Shown here piece after piece: positions 7,947 to 16,601 of a DNA stretch of 64,000 nt; within the stretch, counting starts at the first letter, position 1, and each line of letters begins with the position of its first letter. This stretch comes from Rhizobium metallidurans (lineage in GTDB: Bacteria; Pseudomonadota; Alphaproteobacteria; Rhizobiales; Rhizobiaceae), in contig NZ_JACIDW010000001.1 in NCBI RefSeq assembly GCF_014196505.1, positions 62,001 through 126,000 on the forward strand, in the 5' to 3' direction. Under the pieces are notes generated by a model. That model saw nothing but the letters and a program-made list of their open reading frames with translations, searched no databases and was not told where the DNA came from. A program made the position numbers and the translations under genes.

Positions 7947-8144
7947 ATGCAGATACCTGCCATTGAAATTAGTCACGCCGACCGATTGCTGGCTTGCCGT
8001 CAGCAGATCGAGGAAGCGGTTCATCAGTTGATCTTCGGGGAAAAGCAAATGGATTTCTCCCCGGCCGAGATCGCGATGGCGATCGCCGATATCGCGGACG
8101 ACTATATCCTTACGCTTTCCAAGCAGAACCGCGCCACCCATTAG
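7947..8144 (+). CDS. Small 65-residue hypothetical protein
   Basis: Unrecognised small acidic protein predicted to be mostly helical: RLLACRQQIEEAVHQLIFG (residues 13-31) and PAEIAMAIADIADDYILTL (39-57) form two amphipathic helices. It is too short for a standard gene-length cutoff, but a GGGGACA ribosome site lies about eight bases before the ATG. Composition is protein-like, and a good intrinsic terminator follows 36 bases after the stop. No signal peptide; not rich in Cys/Ser/Thr, so it does not look like a YcaO substrate. Probably a cytoplasmic regulatory or adaptor protein; function unknown. Confidence 0.55.
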   Translation: MQIPAIEISHADRLLACRQQIEEAVHQLIFGEKQMDFSPAEIAMAIADIADDYILTLSKQNRATH

Positions 8145-8180
8145 CCGACGCGGCAAGGTCATCCGGTGGTGTCTTTCGCA

Positions 8181-8215
8181 GGGCGCGACGATCATGTCAC
8201 GCCCACGCTTTTTTT
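8181..8215 (+). terminator. Intrinsic terminator of the 65-residue gene
   Basis: GGGCGCGAC (8181-8189) pairs with GTCACGCCC (8196-8204), nine positions with one mismatch and a six-base loop, followed by seven T residues at 8209-8215. It is 36 bases after the stop codon at 8142-8144. Confidence 0.65.
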
Positions 8216-8337
8216 GCGTCCACGGCCCGACTTTTGATCTGGACGACGCCGATGACGGCTTGTCGGCCTTACTATTTTCGTAAATATGGATTTCATCAAA
8301 CAACCGTACCGTGCTCCGAGAAGACGCGGGACGGGTC

Positions 8338-9753
8338 ATGTCGACGAAGAGAGCGGCCGTCGATAAAGACGCATGGAAACGCGCGCGAGCAGAAGTAAAA
8401 GTGTTGGATAATTCGTTCCGCGCGTCCAGCGCAACCATGAGCCCTGTTCTTCGAATGTTCGGCTGTTTTCTTTGGCTGCTGGCGGCGTCGGCGCTTCTCG
8501 TGGAAAGCGACACATACCGCTACGCCTCGGGCATATTGGCCATCATCGCGCTCGTCTATTATGTGAAGGAGCCTTCGCGCCCACGCACAAACTGGCTCGG
8601 CTGGCTCTGCATGGGGTGGGCGGCCTATGTTCTGGCGCGCTTCGCCTACATCTACATAACGACGGAAAATCACGACCTCGGAGCATCCGACTGGCTCTTT
8701 GCGTTCCCGTTGTTCTTCCCGATTTTGGGCATAGCGTTCGCGCTTTACGAAAACCAGATGGAAAAGATCATTGCCGCCTTTTTCGTCGTGGCCCTGATCA
8801 TGCTCGCCGTCACCGTATCCCGAACCATCGGCACAATCACCACCGGCGTCGCGGTCAGCCCGCTGATCATGAACAACCAGATCCATGGCGCGGTCGCCTG
8901 CGGCCTGATCTTCGTGACGACGACGTTCTGGCTCCTGCATTACGTGACCACACCGAACGCCGATCCCCGTTTTGCACGCCTCGCGCAGGTGATCGCGCCG
9001 ATTATCCTCGTTCTCTGTCTCATCGCCATCTATGGCGCGAAGTCCAAGGGCGTTTGGCTGGCGATGACGTTCACGCTGCCCGTCATCGCCGTGCTCGGCA
9101 TGCACTACATCAGGATACGCGCCCGCAGCGGATTGATGATCGCCTGCGCCGCGATCCTGCTCGTCGGCGGCATATATGCCGTGCGTCAGAACCTAGACCA
9201 GACAGCCGGTCCGACTGTAAGAGCAACGGCTTCGATGATCGGCGGCATCTGGGGCAGTTCGAACCGGGCCGACGCGATCACGCAGGCCATTCAGTCGGGA
9301 GAGACACCGACCGCGATGGATGAACGGCTGCAGCTATGGTCCAACGGCTGGGAGCTGTTTTCATCGGCGCCGGTCTTCGGCTGGGGCAACCAATGGCTGG
9401 AGCGCTGGCAGCAGACCCGCTACGCCACCGTGGCCTATACGCTGCTTCACAATGGCTATCTGGAAATACTGGTCCGATTCGGCCTCTTCGGCGCCTTCGT
9501 CATGGCCCTTATCCTGGCGAGCTTCGTCGTATCCGTCGTCAAGGCCTATCGTCGGGGCCTCATTCCCCGCGCCGCGATGCACACCTATCTGGTTTGCATC
9601 TTCTTCTTCGCGCTGACGCTGCTCAGCAATTCCAACAACAGGCTGGCGATCGGCGAGAGCCTTGCTCTCGTGACATCGGCATTCGCTTGCTGGTGTAATC
9701 TCCGTTTGCGGTCGACAGCAAGGGAAGCATCGCCCTGGCCGGCGGCGGCATAA
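8338..9753 (+). CDS. O-antigen ligase/polymerase family membrane protein (Wzy/WaaL-like)
   Basis: Polytopic inner-membrane protein of 471 residues that acts on undecaprenyl-linked glycans in the periplasm, either polymerising repeat units (Wzy) or ligating them to lipid A-core (WaaL). About ten or more hydrophobic helices are visible. The family's large periplasmic loop carries ERLQLWSNGWELF, APVFGWGNQW and LLHNGYLEIL, matching the conserved Wzy_C arginine, GxG and histidine motifs. ATG at 8338, with GGGACGGG just upstream, is preferred over GTG at 8311. It converges on the operon for a QuiNAc-like sugar and initiating transferase, which supports a role in that polysaccharide. Polymerase versus ligase cannot be settled from sequence. 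Confidence 0.88.
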   Translation: MSTKRAAVDKDAWKRARAEVKVLDNSFRASSATMSPVLRMFGCFLWLLAASALLVESDTYRYASGILAIIALVYYVKEPSRPRTNWLGWLCMGWAAYVLARFAYIYITTENHDLGASDWLFAFPLFFPILGIAFALYENQMEKIIAAFFVVALIMLAVTVSRTIGTITTGVAVSPLIMNNQIHGAVACGLIFVTTTFWLLHYVTTPNADPRFARLAQVIAPIILVLCLIAIYGAKSKGVWLAMTFTLPVIAVLGMHYIRIRARSGLMIACAAILLVGGIYAVRQNLDQTAGPTVRATASMIGGIWGSSNRADAITQAIQSGETPTAMDERLQLWSNGWELFSSAPVFGWGNQWLERWQQTRYATVAYTLLHNGYLEILVRFGLFGAFVMALILASFVVSVVKAYRRGLIPRAAMHTYLVCIFFFALTLLSNSNNRLAIGESLALVTSAFACWCNLRLRSTAREASPWPAAA

Positions 9754-9774
9754 AGCCGCGAACAAACAACGGGG

Positions 9775-10353
9775 CTACTTCAGCGCGGCGTCGCCTTTTC
9801 CCTTGCCCATGACGGAGCCAAGGATCATCGCGATGTCGTTCCAGAGGCTGGCCGTCTTGACGTATTCGGCATCGGCGGTCGCAAGCTTTTCAGGCGTCGA
9901 CATGTCGATGCCCGCGATCTGCGCCAGGCCGGTTATCCCGGGGCGAACGACAAACACACCCTTGGCCCTGCGGGCGGCGATCACATCGGGCTGTGTCGGC
10001 AGGCACGGGCGTGGTCCGACCAGGCTCATCTCGCCTTTCAGCACATTGACCAGCTGCGGAAGCTCGTCGAGCTTGTAGGCGCGCAGCGTCTTGCCGATCG
10101 GCGTGATCCAGGCTTCCGCGGCGTCATGCGAGCCGACATTCGGCGTGCCCGCCGCCATCGTCCGGAACTTCAGGCAGGTGAACGGCACTTCGTTTCGCCC
10201 CACTCGCAGCTGCCGAAAGAATGCGCCGCCGGGCGAAGAGCGCCGAACCATGATGGTGAGCACGAGCAGCACGGGCGACAGGACGACCAGCCCGCCCAAG
10301 GCGGCGCAAAAATCAAAGGCCCTCTTCATCCCCTGGGTCGGTGTCGATGTCAT
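9775..10353 (-). CDS. Undecaprenyl-phosphate sugar-1-phosphate transferase (initiating)
   Basis: Bacterial sugar transferase (PssY/WbpL-functional class, PglC-like core) of 192 residues that moves a sugar phosphate from UDP-sugar to undecaprenyl phosphate at the inner membrane. Diagnostic elements in order are KRAFDF (10-15), one re-entrant/membrane helix (about 17-37), FFRQLRVGRN (45-54), KFRTM (62-66), DELPQL (96-101) and MSLVGPRP (109-116). It is the last gene of the operon with the 4-keto reductase and 4,6-dehydratase, the same trio that makes lipid-linked N-acetylquinovosamine in Rhizobium etli (WreV, WreQ, WreU). That equivalence is inferred from gene order and families. Confidence 0.92.
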   Translation of the reverse strand: MTSTPTQGMKRAFDFCAALGGLVVLSPVLLVLTIMVRRSSPGGAFFRQLRVGRNEVPFTCLKFRTMAAGTPNVGSHDAAEAWITPIGKTLRAYKLDELPQLVNVLKGEMSLVGPRPCLPTQPDVIAARRAKGVFVVRPGITGLAQIAGIDMSTPEKLATADAEYVKTASLWNDIAMILGSVMGKGKGDAALK

Positions 10354-10354
10354 G

Positions 10355-11290
10355 TCAGTCCTTCGCGGGTTGTGTCGTGCCGAGCGTGCGCGACAGACCG
10401 TCGCTCATGTCGAATGGAGGCGTCCAGCCAAGGCGCCGGCTGGTGTCGGAGATGTCCACCTCGAGTGACCGCGTCAGACGATTGACCAGCTCCCGCTTTC
10501 CGGTGACGCGACCTCCAAGTTCCAGAAGCGCGGGCGGAAACGGCAGCAGCAGTGTCGATGATCCGACCGCTGAGGCAATCAGGCGTACCAGTGCCGGCGT
10601 CGACGGGCTCGTCCGGTCGGCAGCCATGAACGTCCCGCCGGCGGCGGCCGGATGCCTTGCGGCGGTGACGATGAGATCGGTCAGGTTTTCGAGATAAACC
10701 ATCGATCGGCGATTATCGATCGAGGCGAAGGGCAAGGGCAGGCCGCGCTGAGCGAGTCGCACCAGGGCCTGGAAGCTTCCGCGCATCCCGGGGCCGTAGA
10801 CCAGCGGAGACCTGATGATGGCAATCTCCATTTTGGTGCTGTCGGCCAGCGCCCGCAGCCCCTGCTCGGCTTCCAGCTTCGTCCGGCCGTAGTCGGTTTC
10901 CGGGGCGGGTACGTCCGCGGCGGTGAAGGGCTTGCCCCTCGCCGTCGCCTCGCCGTTCACCTTGATGGAACTGATGAACACCAGCCGCCTGACGCCGGCC
11001 ATCGCGGCCTGACGTGCCAGATTGATCGTTCCCTCGACGTTCACCGACCGGTATTGCGCCAGAACAGCCGGCGAGCCCTCGACGACATTCTGGTTGACCG
11101 CCGCCAGATGAACGATGGTGTCGATGCCGGCGAGCGCGGCCGACCAATCCGTGCGACCGTCTATCTCGCCGACCGCGAAGAGGTCGTCTCCACCCTGCCT
11201 GCTCGCCGCCCGAAACGGCATGCCACGCTGGCGCAGCGTTCGTATGAGCCCCCGCCCGACGAAGCCAGACGCGCCGGTTACAAGCAACAT
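10355..11290 (-). CDS. NAD-dependent epimerase/dehydratase, likely 4-keto sugar reductase
   Basis: Extended short-chain dehydrogenase of 311 residues with the NAD motif TGASGFVG (5-12), the strand-end LVFISSIKVNG (104-114) and catalytic YGRTK (135-139). Sequence style matches WbpV/WreQ-type enzymes that reduce the 4-keto intermediate made by a WbpM-type dehydratase. ATG at 11290 is chosen because GGAG lies seven bases upstream; a longer frame up to 11404 would overlap the dehydratase gene and has no NAD-fold sequence. The stop is one base from the start region of the sugar transferase gene, so the two are tightly linked. Confidence 0.88.
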   Translation of the reverse strand: MLLVTGASGFVGRGLIRTLRQRGMPFRAASRQGGDDLFAVGEIDGRTDWSAALAGIDTIVHLAAVNQNVVEGSPAVLAQYRSVNVEGTINLARQAAMAGVRRLVFISSIKVNGEATARGKPFTAADVPAPETDYGRTKLEAEQGLRALADSTKMEIAIIRSPLVYGPGMRGSFQALVRLAQRGLPLPFASIDNRRSMVYLENLTDLIVTAARHPAAAGGTFMAADRTSPSTPALVRLIASAVGSSTLLLPFPPALLELGGRVTGKRELVNRLTRSLEVDISDTSRRLGWTPPFDMSDGLSRTLGTTQPAKD

Positions 11291-11333
11291 GGTGGACTCC
11301 ATGAGAAAGCGCCGTTTCGCGAAGCGGACATGG

Positions 11334-13250
11334 TCATTGCGATACTTCCTGCCGGAGAGCGACAAGATCCACGACACCTTCCATCGGGCTGTATCCCGGC
11401 ACAAGATCGCTCAACGCCGCCTTCAGGCGCCTTGCGTCGCCATCGCGTGCAAGCTCCGCGAGTTCGTCGAGCTTGGCCGACAGTTGCGGCCAGCCAAGGA
11501 ATTGTTCGCGGGCGCGGCGGATCTTCGGGTGGTCGGTCACTTCAGGATTGTCGTTGATCAGGAGCTCTTCGTAGAGCTTTTCTCCCGGCCGCAGACCGGT
11601 TGTCACGATGCTGATGTCGCCGCCCGGGTTCTGCTCGTCCTGCACCGTGAGACCCGATAGCTCGACCATGCGGCGCGCGAGGTCGATGATCTTCACCGGC
11701 TCGCCCATGTCGAGCAGGTACACATCGCCGCCGGTCGCCATCGCGCCCGCCTGGATAACCAGCTGTGCTGCTTCCGGCACCGTCATGAAGAAGCGCGTTA
11801 TCTCCTCGTGTGTCAGCGTGATCGGACCGCCCCGGCCGATCTGCTGGCGAAAGAGCGGCACGACGGACCCCGACGACCCCAGAACGTTGCCGAAGCGGAC
11901 CATGGAAAAGGTCGTGTTCCTGCGCTCCTCGGCGAGCGCCTGCAGGATCATCTCGGCCAGTCGCTTCGTGGCGCCCATGACATTGGTCGGGCGAACGGCC
12001 TTGTCGGTGCTGACGAGGATCATGCGCTCGACACCCGCCGCAAGGGCAGCCCTGGATACCGTCAGCGTCCCGAACACATTCGTCTTGACGCCTTCGGCCG
12101 GGTTCTGCTCGACCAGCGGCACATGCTTGTAGGCGGCGGCGTGATAGACGGTCGCGGGTTTCCAGGTCTGCAGGATCGTGCCGATGCGATGTTCGTCGCA
12201 GACATCCGCCAGCAGCGGCACGATCGGAAACGGCGGCTCCGCGTCTTCGCCAGCGAGCTCGCCCTGCAGCGCGTAGATGCCGAATTCGTTCTGATCGAGC
12301 AGCAGGAGCGCCTTCGGGCTCAGCTTGGCGATCTCGCGGCACAGCTGGCTTCCGATGGAGCCGGCAGCGCCCGTGACCAACACGATCCTGTCGCGCACGT
12401 TCTGCTCCAGCAACCCCTTGTTCGGCAAGACAGCGGTGCGGCCCAACAGGTCCTCGACGTCGAGATCCTGAAGGTCGGTCAGCTGTGCCTGGCCGGTTGC
12501 GATCGCGCTGATATCGGGAACCGTGCGCACGGCGACCCTTGCGGAGCGCAACCGTTCGATAATCTCGTTGCGCCGGCCGCGATCGATCTGCGGCAGAGCG
12601 AGCAGAACGGTCTTGACCTCGAGATCGGCGCAAACCCTCTCTATGTTAAGAGGGCTGTAGATCTTGACGCCGTTGAGCGACATGCCCTTCAGGCCACGAT
12701 CGTCATCGAGGAAGCCGACGACCTTGAACTCGGCCGAGTGCCCAAGGGCGCTGACCAGTTGCCGGCCTTGTGACCCCGCGCCATAGACCAGGGTGCGGAT
12801 CGGCGCGGCCTCGCTCAGAATTTCGCTATAGGCATCGTAGAGGAAGTAGCGCGCCACGAATCGCGACAGGCCAACGGCGAGCAGCAACAGCATCGGCTGC
12901 AATATGCCGACCGTTCGCGGTATGCTCGGAACGCTGATGACGGTGAAGATCACCATGTAGACCGCGCCGTAGATCAGCACGCACTTGATGACCGTCGAAA
13001 AGGCTGCCCAGCCCATGAAGCGGAAGATCGCGCGATAAAGCCCGAAGGTGATGAACAGCGGCAGGGCGATGACCAGCGATACCGGAATCGTCCAGAATTG
13101 AGCACCCGTCAGCAGGTACCAGTCGTTGAAGCGAAAGCAGAAGGCGAGCCACACGGTGATGATGCACAGGCAGGCGTCGAACAGCAACGCGATGACCCGC
13201 TTGGCCGGTCGCGGCAAGGCAAGAACTTGCTGAACGTAGCTTTCAAACAT
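11334..13250 (-). CDS. Membrane nucleoside-diphosphate-sugar 4,6-dehydratase (WbpM/CapD type)
   Basis: A 638-residue inner-membrane protein. Four hydrophobic helices occupy about residues 17-135. A first Rossmann-like domain carries YGAGSQGRQL (156-165), and the catalytic SDR domain starts with VTGAAGSIGSQL (292-303). The active site reads STDKAV (414-419) and NVMGATKR (423-430), where Met425 takes the usual Tyr position and Lys429 is conserved, as in the WbpM/FlaA1 dehydratase class. The expected reaction is UDP-GlcNAc to UDP-4-keto-6-deoxy-GlcNAc. The neighbouring reductase and initiating transferase can then give QuiNAc-P-P-lipid. Length is normal for the family. Confidence 0.93.
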   Translation of the reverse strand: MFESYVQQVLALPRPAKRVIALLFDACLCIITVWLAFCFRFNDWYLLTGAQFWTIPVSLVIALPLFITFGLYRAIFRFMGWAAFSTVIKCVLIYGAVYMVIFTVISVPSIPRTVGILQPMLLLLAVGLSRFVARYFLYDAYSEILSEAAPIRTLVYGAGSQGRQLVSALGHSAEFKVVGFLDDDRGLKGMSLNGVKIYSPLNIERVCADLEVKTVLLALPQIDRGRRNEIIERLRSARVAVRTVPDISAIATGQAQLTDLQDLDVEDLLGRTAVLPNKGLLEQNVRDRIVLVTGAAGSIGSQLCREIAKLSPKALLLLDQNEFGIYALQGELAGEDAEPPFPIVPLLADVCDEHRIGTILQTWKPATVYHAAAYKHVPLVEQNPAEGVKTNVFGTLTVSRAALAAGVERMILVSTDKAVRPTNVMGATKRLAEMILQALAEERRNTTFSMVRFGNVLGSSGSVVPLFRQQIGRGGPITLTHEEITRFFMTVPEAAQLVIQAGAMATGGDVYLLDMGEPVKIIDLARRMVELSGLTVQDEQNPGGDISIVTTGLRPGEKLYEELLINDNPEVTDHPKIRRAREQFLGWPQLSAKLDELAELARDGDARRLKAALSDLVPGYSPMEGVVDLVALRQEVSQ

Positions 13251-13331
13251 AAGGCAGGCTCGATCGTGACGGATTTAGCGATAGCAGCCGACATGCAATG
13301 CCATGGCAGGAAAGAGATTGAGAAACGTGGC

Positions 13332-14150
13332 TCATGAAACTGCGTACCGCACCCGACGAAAGAGTTCCACCGTGCGCCAGACATGCGTCGGAATTTTGCG
13401 AAGCCCACGCAGCTTGATCGATCGATAGCGTGCGCGATCAGCGATCTGACTTTCTTTCGAGCGCACCGACAAAGCGATCAGATTGTCTTTCACGGTGTAG
13501 ACCCGCACGCCCGTGGCCCAGCCGCGCTCAAGCGCCACGTCGAACGGACAGGTGATGATCTTGAGCGCATCGACAAGCTTGCGCGCGCCGTCGCGGGTAA
13601 CGAGGTAGCATGCCGCCGATCCCTGCGGACCGAACAGACATTTGCCGATCTCATCACCGTCGGCGGATGTCGCGGCCGCGCGAAAGAGTACAGTGCGGTG
13701 GTTCAACAGCTTGATGACCTCGGCGAATGGCGCAGCCTCATGGGCGCTGTAGGCGCGAGACACAAGATCCGCGCTCAGACTGACATCGTCTTCCATGATG
13801 ACCGCGCATTCCGCCTCGCTTGCCAGAAAGGCATTCAGCGCTTTGACGTGGGCGAGATAGCAACCATACTCCTGGGGCAACATCGGACGACTGCTGCCGC
13901 GCACGAATGCCGCATGGTCATAATGCGGCCAGGGCTCGCGGCTCGCCGGGTCGATTTCAACGCCGGAAATGCGGCGCACGTCCAGGCCAAAGCCCTCTGC
14001 CTGGCTTTGAATATGCTGCCAACGCTCGATGGACCGGTCGAGGTTGATCACGTAGGAGACGATCTTTTCCGCCGTCAAACGCTGAGCGGCAAAGGCATCG
14101 GCACCGCTCCCGGCTTGCTGGGGTTCACGCACAATCGTCTCCTCAGGCAT
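13332..14150 (-). CDS. Glycosyltransferase family 25 (LPS-type) protein
   Basis: A 272-residue cytoplasmic transferase with the GT25 hallmarks VINLDRSIERW (34-44), LPQEYGCYLAHVKAL (91-105) and the metal-site motif AVIMEDDV (116-123). C-terminally FGPQGSAACYLVTRDGARKL matches the conserved family block before the basic tail. GT25 enzymes transfer galactose or other hexoses to lipopolysaccharide core or exopolysaccharide. ATG at 14150 is preferred; a TTG at 14213 would add 21 residues of low similarity. It leads the leftward polysaccharide operon, 81 bases before the dehydratase gene. Confidence 0.88.
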   Translation of the reverse strand: MPEETIVREPQQAGSGADAFAAQRLTAEKIVSYVINLDRSIERWQHIQSQAEGFGLDVRRISGVEIDPASREPWPHYDHAAFVRGSSRPMLPQEYGCYLAHVKALNAFLASEAECAVIMEDDVSLSADLVSRAYSAHEAAPFAEVIKLLNHRTVLFRAAATSADGDEIGKCLFGPQGSAACYLVTRDGARKLVDALKIITCPFDVALERGWATGVRVYTVKDNLIALSVRSKESQIADRARYRSIKLRGLRKIPTHVWRTVELFRRVRYAVS

Positions 14151-14320
14151 TCCGTCGAACCGCCAAAGATTGCTAAAGGTTTCCGCCGCCGGACAAATGT
14201 CGAACGCAGCCAACGACGACAGGCATTAATATGTATGCGGTGGCCATGCAAGGATCTACCCAGGCGCGCACGGCGTTTTACCGCGAATCCGCGTGGGTCG
14301 AAACGCGATGCCGACGACAA

Positions 14321-14779
14321 TTACGTGCGCCTTACCCCACTCTTCAGCACATCGCGGATCGAAAAGCTTGAGTGTATCCGCGCCACGCCGGGCAAGGTCG
14401 ACAGGATATCCTTATGTATTCGTTCGAAATCGCGGGCGCTTTCGACTTCGACCTTGAGGATGTAATCCGAACCGCCGGTCATCAGAAAGCACTCCTGAAT
14501 TTCAGGGTACTTGCGGATCGCGGCTTCGAACCGGTTCAGGTGCTCTTCCGTTTGCCGATCGAGCGTGATGTTGACGATCACCGCCAGCGCATCGTCGTCA
14601 TCCGCCCTACCGATCAACGCGGTGTAGCCCCTGATGTGGCCTGATTTTTCAAGCCGCGCGATGCGGCGAAGGCAGGCCGATGGCGAAAGACCGACTTCGG
14701 TGGCAAGGGCGGTATTGGCGATCCGCGCATTCAACCTGAGATGCCGGACGATGTTGCGATCGATCGCGTCCAGAAGCAT
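14321..14779 (-). CDS. Lrp/AsnC family transcriptional regulator
   Basis: A 152-residue feast/famine regulator: N-terminal winged helix (LDAIDRNIVRHLRLNARI, then LATEVGLSPSACLRRIARLE) and a C-terminal RAM effector-binding domain (CFLMTGGSDYILKVEVES, with GxxD). ATG at 14779 has GAAGGA nine bases upstream; a TTG six bases earlier is spaced too close. It diverges from the D-amino-acid dehydrogenase gene, the standard dadR-dadA arrangement, so it probably senses D-/L-amino acids such as alanine and controls that gene. An Lrp-type regulator can also drive bkd operons (BkdR), and one starts 1.8 kb away. Confidence 0.92.
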   Translation of the reverse strand: MLLDAIDRNIVRHLRLNARIANTALATEVGLSPSACLRRIARLEKSGHIRGYTALIGRADDDDALAVIVNITLDRQTEEHLNRFEAAIRKYPEIQECFLMTGGSDYILKVEVESARDFERIHKDILSTLPGVARIHSSFSIRDVLKSGVRRT

Positions 14780-14983
14780 GCGCAATATTCCTTCTCTTGA
14801 CGCGTCATTATTGTCTCATATTCACATCAACCGCAATGCTTGCGCGATGATCGGTGGGAAATTGTTCGATTCTTTCGGTATCTTCGCGAAGACGCTTCCA
14901 CGGGGAGGCGGGCGCGCAAAGGGCGATCGCGGGTGCTTCCAACGCCTGTCGACATGGCACGATAATTCATAGCAGGGGCAATC

Positions 14984-16240
14984 ATGAAAGTGACCATTCT
15001 CGGCGCCGGCGTCATCGGCGTTACCAGCGCCTATTATCTGGCGAAAGCCGGGCATCAGGTCACCGTCATCGATCGCCAGTCCGGCCCGGCGCTCGAAACG
15101 AGTTTCGCCAATGCCGGCGAGGTATCGTTCGGATATTGCTCTCCCTGGGCCGCGCCGGGTATCCCGCGGAAGGCGTTGAAGTGGCTGTTCATGGAACATG
15201 CGCCCCTGGTTCTCCGGCCGAAGGTCGACTACGCCATGCTGTCATGGATGGTCAGGATGCTCTTAAACTGCACATCCGAGCGCTATGCGATCAACAAATC
15301 ACGCATGCTACGGCTTGCCGATTACAGCCGCGTATCGCTCGCCGAGCTGCGCGCCGAGACCAGTATCGCCTATGACGAACGCATGCAGGGCACGCTGCAG
15401 CTGTTCCGCACGCAGGCGCAGCTCGACGCATCGGCCAAGGATGTCAAGGCGCTGGCCGCCGACGGCATTCCGTATGACGTGCTGGACCGCGAGGGCTGCA
15501 TTCGCATGGAGCCGGCGTTGCGCCATGTCAGCGACAAGATCGTCGGCGGCCTGCTGACACCCAAGGACGAAACGGGCGATTGCTTCAAGTTCACCAACGC
15601 GCTGGCCGCCAAGTGCGCATCGATGGGCGTTGCGTTTGATTATGGGCGCCAGATCAAGGGGCTCGTGGTCGAGGCAGGACAAGCCAAGGGTGTCGTGACC
15701 GATACCGGCACCGTTCTTCTATCCGATGCCGTCGTGGTGGCACTCGGCAGCTATTCTCCACTGCTCCTGAAGCCGTTCGGGATCAAGCTTCCCGTCTATC
15801 CGGTGAAAGGCTATTCGCTGACCATTCCGATCACGGACGCGTCGCGCGCACCAGAGTCCACGGTCATGGACGAGACCTACAAGATCGCCATCACGCGTCT
15901 CGGCGACCGTATCCGCGTCGGCGGCATGGCGGAAATTTCCGGCTACACCAACGATCTCGGCCCGGCGCGCCGGAAAACGCTCGAGCATTCCGTCAGCGAT
16001 CTTTTCCCCGGCGGCGATCTGAAGGCTGCCAACTACTGGTCGGGACTGCGGCCGATGACGCCGGATGGCACGCCTGTTATCGGCGCGACCAATATCCGCA
16101 ATCTTTTCCTCAACACCGGCCACGGGACGCTCGGCTGGACGATGAGCACAGGCTCGGCGCGGGTGCTGACGGATGTCGTCGGCGGCCGGAAGGCGGATAT
16201 CGACGTCAGCGATCTGTCGCTCTCCCGATACGGCCGATAG
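14984..16240 (+). CDS. dadA: D-amino-acid dehydrogenase small subunit (DadA)
   Basis: FAD-dependent dehydrogenase of 418 residues that deaminates D-amino acids to 2-oxo acids at the inner membrane and passes electrons to the respiratory chain. The dinucleotide motif [19 protein letters not shown] is at residues 5-23. [19 protein letters not shown] follows at about 43-61, as in DadA proteins, and the C-terminal FAD segment [15 protein letters not shown] is intact. Length matches E. coli DadA. No adjacent DadX racemase is present. Divergent from the Lrp-type gene, whose product is its likely regulator. Confidence 0.92.
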   Translation: MKVTILGAGVIGVTSAYYLAKAGHQVTVIDRQSGPALETSFANAGEVSFGYCSPWAAPGIPRKALKWLFMEHAPLVLRPKVDYAMLSWMVRMLLNCTSERYAINKSRMLRLADYSRVSLAELRAETSIAYDERMQGTLQLFRTQAQLDASAKDVKALAADGIPYDVLDREGCIRMEPALRHVSDKIVGGLLTPKDETGDCFKFTNALAAKCASMGVAFDYGRQIKGLVVEAGQAKGVVTDTGTVLLSDAVVVALGSYSPLLLKPFGIKLPVYPVKGYSLTIPITDASRAPESTVMDETYKIAITRLGDRIRVGGMAEISGYTNDLGPARRKTLEHSVSDLFPGGDLKAANYWSGLRPMTPDGTPVIGATNIRNLFLNTGHGTLGWTMSTGSARVLTDVVGGRKADIDVSDLSLSRYGR

Positions 16241-16597
16241 CCGACGCAACCACCCCAAAGGCGCTGGATTCGAAACACCGTCACGGTCCAGCGCCAGCGA
16301 TGGAGCCGCGTGGCAACGATCGGTCCAAGGCGGGCGCATGTCCGGCAACATCGTTGCCCGGCGCCCAAGAACATCGCAACAATTTGCCATCGCTTTCAAC
16401 GCCGAGCGCGCATAGACTTTGCTTCATCTTGATTGCCTGAAGTGCCGTGGGAGGTTGCGGCGCGGTGCAATCGGCGAGATGCCGCATGGGAGGAGAACCG
16501 TGCCGATCGACGACATCATGCTCTTTCCGTTTTCGGAGGGGCAATTGCGTTGTGGCCTGCGGTGTAGCCCGATGCCGGCTTCGAGGAGGAGGTCGCA
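16241..16597 (+). other. Intergenic region upstream of the keto-acid dehydrogenase operon, 357 bp
   Basis: Contains a stem-loop just after dadA (16260-16295) and a 33-codon reading frame with a good ribosome site at the end (16501-16601). Between them, 16296-16500 shows no convincing gene. The operon promoter presumably lies there, but I could not pick a credible hexamer pair. Confidence 0.35.
16260..16295 (+). terminator. Stem-loop after dadA
   Basis: GGCGCTGGA (16260-16268) pairs perfectly with TCCAGCGCC (16287-16295) around an 18-base loop, 20 bases after the dadA stop. There is no T-tract, so a Rho-assisted or transcript-stabilising end is as likely as an intrinsic terminator. Confidence 0.4.
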
Positions 16598-16601
16598 ATG
16601 A
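16501..16601 (+). CDS. Possible 33-residue leader peptide of the thiolase operon
   Basis: GTG at 16501 is preceded by GGGAGGAG at five-base spacing, a stronger ribosome site than most here. The frame (MPIDDIMLFPFSEGQL..., ends RRRSQ) stops at TGA overlapping the thiolase ATG. The short length, quality of the ribosome site and stop-start overlap suggest translational coupling. Composition of the C-terminal half (Arg/Ser-rich, two Cys) is not strongly protein-like, so it may be chance. Confidence 0.3.

Noticed and set aside
7752-8513. 253-residue open frame on the minus strand
   Set aside because: Opposes the 65-residue gene, its terminator and the start of the Wzy/WaaL-like gene; composition is not protein-like.
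11542-12633. 363-residue minus-strand frame inside the dehydratase gene
   Set aside because: Out-of-frame reading of the WbpM-like gene, Arg-rich, no domain.
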